The position numbers and the translations under genes were made by a program. The notes below the pieces were generated by a model. That model ran no database searches, was not told the origin of the DNA, and was given only the letters and a program-made list of their open reading frames with translations. DNA of 64,000 nt from Actinomycetota bacterium (GTDB lineage: Bacteria > Actinomycetota > Acidimicrobiia > Acidimicrobiales > JAJPHD01), in the NCBI GenBank assembly GCA_021325455.1, contig JAJPHD010000018.1, positions 39,838-103,837 on the forward strand. Reading direction: 5' to 3'. Shown here piece after piece: positions 42,326 to 49,270 of the stretch. Position 1 is the stretch's first letter, and the number at the start of each line of letters is the position of its first letter.

Positions 42326-42568
42326 GGCGACCCGGTGCTCGGCCCGGCGGGGCGAGGACCGGGTGGGCGGAACGCCCCTTGACCGGCGATCCCCACGACA
42401 TGAACCGCCCACCGCGGCATGCTGAACGTGACCGCCGATCCAGGCCCCGGCGGTCAAGCCCCGGGAGCCCAAGGACCCTCCAGGGCAGGGCGGCGAACGT
42501 GCGAGCCGGTCGGCTGCCCGGGAACGTCCTGATCAACCTGTGACACCGGAGCAAGGGCCGGGCATCGG

Positions 42569-42574
42569 TACTCT
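42569..42574 (+). promoter_or_regulatory. -10 box before DUF192 gene with leaderless mini-ORF
   Basis: TACTCT in the string GGTACTCTCAG, seven bases before a GTG (42582) that opens a 13-codon frame whose TGA (42621-42623) overlaps the ATG of the DUF192 gene. It could be a leaderless, translationally coupled leader peptide. Confidence 0.35.
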
Positions 42575-42622
42575 CAGGGCGGTGAGGGCCGGCGAGGCAT
42601 CCCGGGAGAGGTGGCGAGCCTG

Positions 42623-42952
42623 ATGGCCTGGCTGATGCGTGACGGCCAGGTCCTCGCCACCGTCGAGGTGGCCGAGACCCTGGGGGCCAGGCTCCGGGGC
42701 CTGATGGGCCGCCCGGCGCTGGAGGGCGCCCTGCTGGTGCGCCCGGCCCGCTCCTGGCACACCCTGGGGACCCGCTTCGCCGTGGACGTCGCCTACTGCG
42801 ACCCGGAGCTGGTGGTGCTGTCCGTCGTGACCCTGCGACCCTTCCGCCTCGGCGTCCCCCGCCTCCGGGCGGGCAGCGTCCTGGCTGCGCCCGCAGGCGC
42901 CTTCGAGCGCTGGGGCCTTCGGCCCGGCGACCAGCTGGAGGTGAAGGGGTGA
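42623..42952 (+). CDS. DUF192 family protein
   Basis: 109-residue small globular protein with the DUF192 pattern: ATVEVAETLGARLRGLMGR near the start, SWHTLGTRFAVDVAYCD in the middle, and RAGSVLAAPAGAFERWG near the end. The family is widespread and its biochemical role is not settled. No signal peptide is present, although many relatives have one. Start ATG 42623; GTG 42611 would add four residues. A 13-codon mini-ORF ends on its start codon. It is followed by rsmI after 31 bases. Confidence 0.85.
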   Translation: MAWLMRDGQVLATVEVAETLGARLRGLMGRPALEGALLVRPARSWHTLGTRFAVDVAYCDPELVVLSVVTLRPFRLGVPRLRAGSVLAAPAGAFERWGLRPGDQLEVKG

Positions 42953-42983
42953 GGCGGGCTCTCCCCTCGACCCGTCGCTGGCG

Positions 42984-43874
42984 GTGACCGGCAGCCTGGT
43001 CCTCGTCGCCACCCCCATAGGCAACCTGGACGACCTTTCCCCCCGCGCCGCCCGGGCCCTGGCCGAGGCGGACCTGATCGCCTGCGAGGACACCCGCCGG
43101 ACCAGGAAGCTGCTCTCCCACTCGGGGATAACCGGCAAGCGCCTGCTTGCCGTCCACGACCACAACGAGGCCGCCCAGACCCGGGCCGTGCTGGCCGAGC
43201 TGGACCGTGGGCGCACCGTGGCGGTGGTGTCCGATGCCGGGACCCCGGCCATCTCGGACCCCGGGGGGAGGCTGGCGGCGGCAGCCGGCGCCACCGGGGC
43301 CCGGGTGAGCGTGGTGCCCGGGCCCACGGCGGCCATCGCCGCCTTGGTGGTGAGCGGCCTGGCCACGGGCAGGTTCTGCTTCGAGGGGTTCCTGCCGAGG
43401 TCGGGGAGCGAGAGGCGCCGCCGCCTGGAGGCGGTGGCCTCCGATCCCAGGACCACGGTCCTCTACGAGGCACCTCACCGCCTGGCCGCCACCTTGGCGG
43501 ACCTGGCGGAGGTGTGCGGCCCCTACCGGCAGGTGGCCGTGGTGCGGGAGCTGACCAAGGTCCACGAGGAGGTGTGGAGGGGGTCACTGGCCGCAGCCCG
43601 GGCCCGGGCCGAGGAAGCCGTCCCGAGGGGCGAGCACACGATCGTCCTGGCCGGCGCCCCGGCGGTGCGGCCCCCGGCCGAGGAGGACCTGGAGAAGGTG
43701 GTGGGTGAGGCGCTGGCTGCGGGCCGCCCGGTCAAGGAGGCAGCCGCCCTGGCGGCGGCCGAACTGGGCGTGCCCCGCCGGCGCGCCTACGAGGCGGCCA
43801 TCAGCTGGCGGGACAGGTCGGGGGAGGCAAGCGCCCCGGCGTGCCCTTTCGAGCCGGACGGGCCGGGTCGGTAG
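42984..43874 (+). CDS. rsmI: 16S rRNA (cytidine-1402 2'-O)-methyltransferase RsmI
   Basis: 296 residues of the tetrapyrrole-methylase fold. LVLVATPIGNLDDLSPRA is the characteristic N-terminus, CEDTRRTRKLL, VVSDAGTPAISDPG and VPGPTAAIAALVVSG follow, then YEAPHRLAATL and ELTKVHEEVWRG. It methylates the ribose of C1402 in the decoding centre of 16S rRNA using SAM. GTG 42984 start directly before TGSLVLVATP. It lies immediately upstream of metG, the usual actinobacterial neighbour. Confidence 0.96.
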   Translation: MTGSLVLVATPIGNLDDLSPRAARALAEADLIACEDTRRTRKLLSHSGITGKRLLAVHDHNEAAQTRAVLAELDRGRTVAVVSDAGTPAISDPGGRLAAAAGATGARVSVVPGPTAAIAALVVSGLATGRFCFEGFLPRSGSERRRRLEAVASDPRTTVLYEAPHRLAATLADLAEVCGPYRQVAVVRELTKVHEEVWRGSLAAARARAEEAVPRGEHTIVLAGAPAVRPPAEEDLEKVVGEALAAGRPVKEAAALAAAELGVPRRRAYEAAISWRDRSGEASAPACPFEPDGPGR

Positions 43875-43877
43875 GCT
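43872..43877 (+). promoter_or_regulatory. -10 box of metG
   Basis: TAGGCT, nine bases before GTG 43887; overlaps the end of rsmI, so metG may have its own short-leader promoter. Confidence 0.35.
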
Positions 43878-43886
43878 CGCCTGCCA

Positions 43887-45401
43887 GTGGCACGCTTCTA
43901 CCAGACCACCCCCATCTACTACGTGAACGACGTGCCCCACATAGGGCATGCCTATACGACGGTGGTGGCCGATGCCATGTGCCGCTTCCATCGCCAGGCG
44001 GGGGACGAGGTGTTCTTCCTCACGGGCACCGACGAGCACGGGCTCAAGGTGGCCCAGTCGGCCGAGGCCCACGGGATGGCCCCCGCCGAGTGGGCGGCAG
44101 CCAACGCCGAGCGCTTCAAGGAGGCCTGGAAGCTCCTCGACGTGGCCTACGACGACTTCATCCGCACCACCGAGCCCCGCCACCACCTGGCCGTGCAGGC
44201 CTTCCTGTCCCGTATCAGGGACAACGGCTGGATCGAGCCGGGCACCTACGAGGGGCTTTACTGCATCTCCTGCGAGGCCTACTACACCGAGGACGAGCTG
44301 GTGGACGGGCGCTGTCCGGTCCACGACCGGCCCGTGGTCACCATGAAGGAGGAGAACTACTTCTTCAAGCTGTCGGCCTTCGAGAGCCGCCTCATCGAGT
44401 GGTACGAGTCCAATCCGGAGGCCGTCCAGCCCGCCACCAAGCGCAACGAGGCCCTGGGCTTCATCCGTTCCGGGCTGCAGGACATCTCCATCACCCGCAC
44501 CTCGCTCAGGTGGGGGGTGCCGGTCCCCTGGGACGCCGACCACGTCTTCTACGTCTGGTACGACGCCCTCATCAACTACCTGACCGGCATCGGCTACGGC
44601 GACGACGAGGAGCGGTTCTCCGCCTGGTGGCCGGCCAGCCACCACCTGATAGGGAAGGACATCATCCGCTTCCACTGCGTGTGGTGGCCGGCCATGTGCA
44701 TGGCCGCCGGGATCGACCCTCCCAGCCAGGTGTTCGTCCATGGCTACCTGCTGGTGTCGGGCAGGAAGATGTCCAAGACCGGGGGCCTCACCCAGATCGC
44801 GCCCCGGGACCTGGTCGAGGACTTCGGGGTGGACGCCGTGCGCTACCACCTGCTGCGGGACGTGAGCCTTGGCTCCGACGGGGAGTTCAGCCACGAGGGC
44901 ATGGTGGCCCGCTACAACTCCGACCTGGCCAACAACCTGGGCAACCTCCTGGCCCGGGTGGCCACGGTGGTGGCCTCCCGCTGCGGAGGGCTGGGCCCGG
45001 CGCCCCAGCCAGCGGGCTCCGCCCGGCTGGCCGATGTGGCGGCCTCGGTGGTGCGGGATTGGGAGGCGGGGTGGAGGCGGTACGCGCCCCACGAGGCCCT
45101 GGAGGCGGCCTGGCGGCTCATACGGGAGACCAATGCCGAGCTGGAGGCCAAGGAGCCCTGGAAGGCCCCTCCCGGTCCCGGGGTGGAGGCCGTGCTGGGT
45201 GACGCCCTGGAAGCTCTGCGCATCGTCGCCGTCCTGGCCGCTCCCGCCATGCCCCGCACCTCAGGCGAGGTGTGGAGGCGGCTCGGGCTCTCGGGCTCCC
45301 CCGTCGACGCCCGCCTGCCCGAGGCGGTGGTGTGGGGTGGCTACCCGGGTGGGCTGGCCGTGGAGCGGGGTCCGGCCCTCTTCCCGCGCCGGCGGGACTA
45401 G
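43887..45401 (+). CDS. metG: Methionyl-tRNA synthetase
   Basis: 504-residue class I synthetase. HIGH motif is PHIGHAY at 17-23, KMSKT at 294-298, and TGTDEHGLKVAQ and FHCVWWPAMCMAAG are typical. The insert carries one metal knuckle, CISCEAYYTE ... GRCPVHDRP, with Cys-X2-Cys and Cys-X2-His. The C-terminal anticodon-binding helices are present, but the extra Trbp111-like dimer domain is not, as in other short MetRS. It charges tRNA-Met and initiator tRNA. Start GTG 43887. The tatD gene follows in the same reading frame directly after the TAG stop. Confidence 0.97.
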   Translation: MARFYQTTPIYYVNDVPHIGHAYTTVVADAMCRFHRQAGDEVFFLTGTDEHGLKVAQSAEAHGMAPAEWAAANAERFKEAWKLLDVAYDDFIRTTEPRHHLAVQAFLSRIRDNGWIEPGTYEGLYCISCEAYYTEDELVDGRCPVHDRPVVTMKEENYFFKLSAFESRLIEWYESNPEAVQPATKRNEALGFIRSGLQDISITRTSLRWGVPVPWDADHVFYVWYDALINYLTGIGYGDDEERFSAWWPASHHLIGKDIIRFHCVWWPAMCMAAGIDPPSQVFVHGYLLVSGRKMSKTGGLTQIAPRDLVEDFGVDAVRYHLLRDVSLGSDGEFSHEGMVARYNSDLANNLGNLLARVATVVASRCGGLGPAPQPAGSARLADVAASVVRDWEAGWRRYAPHEALEAAWRLIRETNAELEAKEPWKAPPGPGVEAVLGDALEALRIVAVLAAPAMPRTSGEVWRRLGLSGSPVDARLPEAVVWGGYPGGLAVERGPALFPRRRD

Positions 45402-45413
45402 GGGGCGGCGCTG

Positions 45414-46178
45414 CTGCGCTGGTTCGACAGCCACTGCCACGTGCAGGACATGGAGGACCCCGCGGCCGCCCTGGCTCGGGCCCGGGAGGCAGGCGTGACA
45501 GGCGTGGTGTGCGCCGGCACCGACGTCCCGTCCTCGGTTGCGGCCCTTGCCCTGGCGGACGCCACCCCCGGGGTCTGGGCCACCGTCGGCCTCCACCCCC
45601 ACCATGCGTCACGAGGGGTGGAGGGGATCGCCCGCCTCCTCCGGGACGAGGCGGGCGGCCACCTGGTGGCCGTGGGGGAGTGCGGGCTCGACTACCACTA
45701 CGACCACTCGCCCCGCCCGGACCAGCGCCGGGCCTTCGCCGCCCAGGTGGCCCTGGCCCGGGAGGCGGGGCTGGCCCTGGTCGTCCACACCAGGGAGGCC
45801 TGGGACGACACCTTCGCCGTCCTCACCGCCGAGGGGGTGCCGGACCGCACCGTGTTCCACTGCTTCACCGGAGGGGTGGCCGAGGCGCGCCGCTGCCTCG
45901 ATCTCGGCGCCTGGCTGTCCTTCAGCGGCATCACCAGCTTCGCCCGGGCCGAGGACGTGCGAGCCGCGGCGGCGCTCTGCCCTGCCGACCGGCTGCTGGT
46001 CGAGACGGACTCCCCCTATCTTGCCCCGGTGCCCCACAGGGGCCGGCCCAACGAGCCGGCCTGGGTGCCGTTGGTGGCTCAGGCGGTGGCGACGGCCCGG
46101 GGGGAGGCGGTGGAGGCCGTGGCCGCCGCCTCGTGGGCGGCCGCCACCACCGCCTATGGGCTGGAGGGCAGGGGATGA
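45414..46178 (+). CDS. tatD: TatD-family metal-dependent deoxyribonuclease, apparent CTG start
   Basis: 254 residues if started at CTG 45414. The essential metal motif FDSHCH (His7, His9) lies upstream of the first ATG/GTG (GTG 45441), and the frame upstream is closed by the metG TAG at 45399-45401 with no ATG, GTG or TTG in between. CTG 45414 has AGGGGG eight bases upstream, so it is the best start; CTG 45411 is also possible. The rest is standard TatD: TVGLHPHHA, GECGLDYHYDHSP, ALVVHTREAWDD, VFHCFTGG, LSFSGITSF and LLVETDSPYLAP. It probably acts on DNA ends or in quality control. Confidence 0.88.
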   Translation: MRWFDSHCHVQDMEDPAAALARAREAGVTGVVCAGTDVPSSVAALALADATPGVWATVGLHPHHASRGVEGIARLLRDEAGGHLVAVGECGLDYHYDHSPRPDQRRAFAAQVALAREAGLALVVHTREAWDDTFAVLTAEGVPDRTVFHCFTGGVAEARRCLDLGAWLSFSGITSFARAEDVRAAAALCPADRLLVETDSPYLAPVPHRGRPNEPAWVPLVAQAVATARGEAVEAVAAASWAAATTAYGLEGRG

Positions 46179-47050
46179 CGGTGGAGGCCGGGCCGGGCCG
46201 GCTCGGCCCTGGCCCCGCGCCCACCGGGGTGCGCCGGCTCCTGGCCGAGCACGGCGTCTCCCCCCGCCGGGCCCTGGGCCAGCACTTCCTGGCCGACCCC
46301 AACACGGCCAGGCGGATCGCTCGCCTGGCCGGGGTGGGCCCGGGCGACCGGGTGGTGGAGATCGGCGCCGGCCTGGGGGCCTTGACCCTGGCCCTGGCGG
46401 AGACGGGGGCCTCGGTGACCGCCGTCGAGGTGGACCGCCACCTGCTGGCCCCCTTGCGGGCGGTGGCTGAGCCGGCCGGGGCCGAGGTGGTGGAAGGTGA
46501 CGCCCTGACCCTGGACTGGGGGCGCCTGGTGGGGCCCGGTCCCTGGGTGGTCGTGGCCAACCTGCCCTACAACGTCGCCACCCCGCTGGTCCTGCGTCTG
46601 CTGGAGGATGTGGCGGCCCCGGCCCGGATGCTGGTCATGGTCCAGGCCGAGGTGGGCGAGCGCCTGGCCGCCGGGGTGGGCAGCCCGTCCTATGGGGCGG
46701 TCTCGGTGAGAGTGACCTACTGGGCCCGGGCCGAGGTGCTGGGGAGGGTGCCCCCCACGGTCTTCGTGCCCCGGCCCCGGGTGGAGTCGGCCCTGGTGGG
46801 GATCCAGCGCCGGCCGGAGCCGGCCGTGGATCCCGACATGGTGGGCTACCCGAGGCTGGTGGAGGTGGTGAAGGCCGGCTTCGCCCAGCGGCGCAAGATG
46901 CTGCGCCGGTCCCTGGCCGGAGTGGTGCCCGGTGAGGCATTCGGCGCCGCCGGAGTGGACCCCAGGGCCCGGGCCGAGGAGCTGGATGTGAGCGCATGGG
47001 GAAGGCTGGCGGCATGCAGGCCAGGACCGAGCGGGCACCGGCCAAGCTGA
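46175..47050 (+). CDS. rsmA: 16S rRNA dimethyladenosine transferase RsmA (KsgA)
   Basis: 291-residue SAM-dependent methyltransferase that dimethylates A1518 and A1519 of 16S rRNA. GVSPRRALGQHFLADPNTA, SAM motif I VEIGAGLGALTLALA, the acidic loop VTAVEVDRHL, catalytic NLPYNVATPL and the C-terminal FAQRRKMLRRSL are all visible. ATG 46175 overlaps the tatD stop (ATGA). The rpfB gene that often sits between tatD and rsmA in Actinomycetota is missing. Confidence 0.96.
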   Translation: MTVEAGPGRLGPGPAPTGVRRLLAEHGVSPRRALGQHFLADPNTARRIARLAGVGPGDRVVEIGAGLGALTLALAETGASVTAVEVDRHLLAPLRAVAEPAGAEVVEGDALTLDWGRLVGPGPWVVVANLPYNVATPLVLRLLEDVAAPARMLVMVQAEVGERLAAGVGSPSYGAVSVRVTYWARAEVLGRVPPTVFVPRPRVESALVGIQRRPEPAVDPDMVGYPRLVEVVKAGFAQRRKMLRRSLAGVVPGEAFGAAGVDPRARAEELDVSAWGRLAACRPGPSGHRPS

Positions 47051-47796
47051 CCCTGTCCCTCCGGGTGACGGGGGTCCGCCAGGACGGCTACCACCTGCTC
47101 GAGGCGGAGATGGTGAGCCTCGACCTGGCCGACGAGCTGACCTTCTCGGAGGGCGAGGGCCTGGAGGTCGTCGACCCCTCCGGCTCCGCCGGCCGGGTCC
47201 CCGCCGGCCGGGACAACCTGGTCTCCCGGGCCCTGGCCCACGTGGGCCGGCGGGCCCATGTGCGCCTGGTGAAGCGCATACCGGCCGGAGGCGGCCTGGG
47301 CGGGGGCTCGGCCGATGCGGCCGCCGTGCTGCGCTGGGCCGGTGTCGGTTCCGGCCCTTCCGGGCCGGGACCCGACACCCTCCGCTCGGTGTCCCGCCTG
47401 GGAGCCGATGTGCCGTTCTGCCTGGTGGGAGGGCGGGCCCGGGTGCGGGGCGTGGGGGAGGTGGTGGAGCCTCTGGCGCCCCGGCCCAAGGCACTGGTGC
47501 TGGTGCTCCCACCCTTTGGTGTCTCCACCGAGGCCGTCTACCGGGCCTGGGACTGGCTGGGGGGGCCGACGGCCGACGGCCCCAACGACTTGGAGCCCGC
47601 CGCCTTGCTGGTGGAGCCGCGCCTGGCCGCCTGGCGGGACGCGCTGGGTGAGGCCACCGGGAAGGTGCCGGTCCTGGCCGGAAGCGGGTCCAGCTGGTTC
47701 GTGGAGGGGACGCTTGGCGAGCTGGGCCTCGAAGGCCGGCCCTGCCTGAACGTCGAGGGGGAGGAGGGGCGGCTGGTGGCGGTGAGGACCGGCTAG
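46996..47796 (+). CDS. ispE: 4-diphosphocytidyl-2-C-methyl-D-erythritol kinase
   Basis: 266-residue GHMP kinase of the non-mevalonate isoprenoid pathway. APAKLTLSLRVTGVRQDGYH is the family N-terminus with the substrate Lys, the ATP loop is PAGGGLGGGSADAAAVL, and the third motif is VLAGSGSSWFVEG. The start ATG 46996 lies 55 bases inside rsmA; ATG 47014 is a shorter alternative. Somewhat shorter than E. coli IspE (283). Follows rsmA as in most Actinomycetota. Confidence 0.95.
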   Translation: MGKAGGMQARTERAPAKLTLSLRVTGVRQDGYHLLEAEMVSLDLADELTFSEGEGLEVVDPSGSAGRVPAGRDNLVSRALAHVGRRAHVRLVKRIPAGGGLGGGSADAAAVLRWAGVGSGPSGPGPDTLRSVSRLGADVPFCLVGGRARVRGVGEVVEPLAPRPKALVLVLPPFGVSTEAVYRAWDWLGGPTADGPNDLEPAALLVEPRLAAWRDALGEATGKVPVLAGSGSSWFVEGTLGELGLEGRPCLNVEGEEGRLVAVRTG

Positions 47797-47803
47797 CGAA
47801 CCA

Positions 47804-47902
47804 CTACTTGCCTGCCCGCCGCTGCCAACGAGTGGCCTTCAGCATCTTCTTGTGCTTCTTCTTGCGCATCCGCTTCCGGCGCTTCTTGATGAGGGAACCC
47901 AT
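47804..47902 (-). CDS. Small basic ribosomal protein, bS22-like (AURKAIP1/COX24 domain)
   Basis: 32-residue peptide on the minus strand from ATG 47900-47902 to TAG 47804-47806: MGSLIKKRRKRMRKKKHKK followed by MLKATRWQRRAGK. It matches the short conserved actinobacterial protein MGSVIKKRRKRMSKKKHRK as I remember it, annotated as an AURKAIP1/COX24-domain protein and seen as bS22 in mycobacterial 30S subunits. It is too short for routine gene finding. Tail to tail with ispE, seven bases apart. Confidence 0.88.
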   Translation of the reverse strand: MGSLIKKRRKRMRKKKHKKMLKATRWQRRAGK

Positions 47903-47920
47903 GGCGGCGGCAATGGTAGC

Positions 47921-47934
47921 GGGCCTTCGGGCCC
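47921..47934. other. Hairpin with TTCG tetraloop
   Basis: GGGCC-TTCG-GGCCC lies in the leader of the bS22-like gene (minus strand), where it would read GGGCC-CGAA-GGCCC. A very stable element of unknown role. Confidence 0.4.
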
Positions 47935-47962
47935 GAGGGCTCATGAGGGTTCCGGGACCAGG

Positions 47963-47986
47963 AGGCCCCTTCGGTTGGCGGGGCCT
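47963..47986 (-). terminator. Terminator after the Dabb gene
   Basis: AGGCCCC and GGGGCCT form a 7-bp stem with a 10-nt loop starting directly after the stop of the Dabb gene on the minus strand. It separates the Dabb/amidotransferase pair from the bS22-like gene. Confidence 0.5.
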
Positions 47987-48322
47987 TTAGCCCACCACCA
48001 CGGTGGTGGCGTCCAACAGGTAGTCGAAGGCCAGCACCCGGCCCTGCCTCCTCACCACCCATTCGGCGAAGGCCCGGTGGATGGGGTGATCCTGGTAGCG
48101 GGCCAGGGCGTCCTGGTCGGGGAACTGGGTGTAGAGCAGGTAGCTGTAACCCTGGGTGCGGGCACCGGTGAGGTCGGTCCCGAAGCGCAGGGTGGTGAAC
48201 CCCCCGATCTCTGCCGGCCAGCTCCTGATCCGGGCGGCCATGTCTGCCTCCTCCTCGGGCGAGAGGGGCGGGGCGAAGGAGAACAGCACCACGTGCTGCA
48301 CCTCCGGCCTCTGCTCGGTCAT
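47987..48322 (-). CDS. Dabb (stress-responsive alpha/beta barrel) domain protein
   Basis: 111 residues forming a single Dabb domain: VQHVVLFSFAPPLSPEEEADM at the N-terminus, then GFTTLRFGTDL, YSYLLYTQFPDQDALARYQ and HPIHRAFAEWV. Dabb proteins are dimeric barrels; some are enzymes (olivetolic acid cyclase type), most have no known function. Start ATG 48322, 24 bases downstream of the amidotransferase stop on the same strand, so the two are probably co-transcribed. Confidence 0.88.
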   Translation of the reverse strand: MTEQRPEVQHVVLFSFAPPLSPEEEADMAARIRSWPAEIGGFTTLRFGTDLTGARTQGYSYLLYTQFPDQDALARYQDHPIHRAFAEWVVRRQGRVLAFDYLLDATTVVVG

Positions 48323-48346
48323 GGTCTCGTCCTCCCGGTCGAGGGC

Positions 48347-49072
48347 TCAGCTGCCGGTGAGGGCGGCCCCGGAGGGGAGTGGGGCACCCACTTCCACCCC
48401 GGTGCCTGCGGCGAGGGGTCGCGCCCCGGACGCCTCCTTGAACACGAGGTCGAAGACGGAGCGGTCATCCGAGTGCAGGGAGGTGACCGCCAAGGAGGCT
48501 CCCCGCCACCCGAAGCTCCACATGGGGTTGGTGGTGCTGTGGGTGTACACGAGAAGGGACCCTCCGGCATCGAGGTAGCCGAGGTTCACGTTGCCCCCGA
48601 AGGTCTGGTCGACCTGGCGCAGGGCCTCGGCAGCAGGTACCCCGGCGGCGAGCTGCTCCTTGAAGAAGGCCCAGCCCACCTCGCTGTCTGCTCGCCCCGC
48701 CAGCTGGTCCTCCCAACGGGAGCGGAGCTCTTCGGCCCGCTGGAGCAATCCGTTGTGGCACCAGGCGTGCTCGGTCCCGGCGCTGAAGGGCTGGGTGTCG
48801 GCCCACTGGATGGTGGACAGCCGGCTGGGCCGGCGCAGGTGGACGAGGAAGCGGCGGGAGGAGCAGCCTCCGGCCAGTGCCTCCCCGGCCTCCTCCTCGA
48901 ACCGGCCCAGGCCCTTCACCACCCGCACCGCAGGGTCACCGGCGTCCTCCTCCAGCCAGGCCACCCCCCAGCCGAAGCCGGCGATGCCCAGGCGCTCCAG
49001 CCTGGCCGCCACGGGAGCCAGGGTGGCGAAGGGCTCCGGTTCGGGGAAGGCGGCGGCCAGGAACTCACACAT
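48347..49072 (-). CDS. Class II glutamine amidotransferase domain protein
   Basis: 241 residues beginning MCEFLAAAF; after Met removal Cys2 is the N-terminal nucleophile of the class II (GATase_4, YafJ/EgtC-like) amidotransferases. Supporting segments are GIAGFGWGVAW, FLVHLRRPS, TQPFSAGTEHAWCHNG and GRADSEVGWAFF. No synthase domain is attached, so it either hydrolyses a small gamma-glutamyl compound or supplies ammonia to another protein. EgtC of ergothioneine synthesis is one relative, but no other egt gene is here. ATG 49072; upstream gap holds the tRNA promoter. Confidence 0.87.
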   Translation of the reverse strand: MCEFLAAAFPEPEPFATLAPVAARLERLGIAGFGWGVAWLEEDAGDPAVRVVKGLGRFEEEAGEALAGGCSSRRFLVHLRRPSRLSTIQWADTQPFSAGTEHAWCHNGLLQRAEELRSRWEDQLAGRADSEVGWAFFKEQLAAGVPAAEALRQVDQTFGGNVNLGYLDAGGSLLVYTHSTTNPMWSFGWRGASLAVTSLHSDDRSVFDLVFKEASGARPLAAGTGVEVGAPLPSGAALTGS

Positions 49073-49136
49073 GGAGCCCGAGACTACCGACTGGAGCCCG
49101 TCTGCGTACCTGCCCGGGATACGGTGGCAGGAGCAG

Positions 49137-49208
49137 TCGGGGATCGTCCAAGTGGCAGGACAGCAGACTTTGGATCTGCGAATCGAGGTTCGAGTCCTCG
49201 TCCCCGAG
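49137..49208 (+). tRNA. tRNA-Gln (anticodon TTG)
   Basis: Complete 72-nt cloverleaf: acceptor TCGGGGA (49137) pairs with TCCCCGA (49201-49207), discriminator G at 49208, D arm GTCC/GGAC, anticodon stem GCAGA/TCTGC with loop CTTTGGA (anticodon TTG), T arm CGAGG-TTCGAGT-CCTCG. The 3' CCA is not encoded. It lies just before glmU. Confidence 0.95.
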
Positions 49209-49270
49209 CGCCGCCATCCCCCCCCGGCCCCATGTTCGGTAATGGGGCCCCCAGGTGAGAAGATAGGTCC

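Larger units (their letters stand above)
42295..42622. other. 328-bp intergenic region
   Basis: Contains a GC-rich hairpin just after ychF (42298-42325, GGGCCCG/CGGGCCC with inner GGCGCC pairing), a distant inverted repeat CTTGACCG (42378-42385) / CGGTCAAG (42451-42458), and a promoter-like TACTCT at 42569. I see no credible gene, tRNA or repeat family in the middle part. Confidence 0.5.

Noticed and set aside
42378..42458. Distant inverted repeat CTTGACCG/CGGTCAAG as an operator or mobile-element end
   Set aside because: Arms are only 8 bp, 65 bp apart, without target duplication or transposase; likely chance.
45399..46178. Programmed MetG-TatD fusion by TAG readthrough
   Set aside because: A Shine-Dalgarno-like AGGGGG before CTG 45414 gives a simpler explanation; kept only as an alternative.
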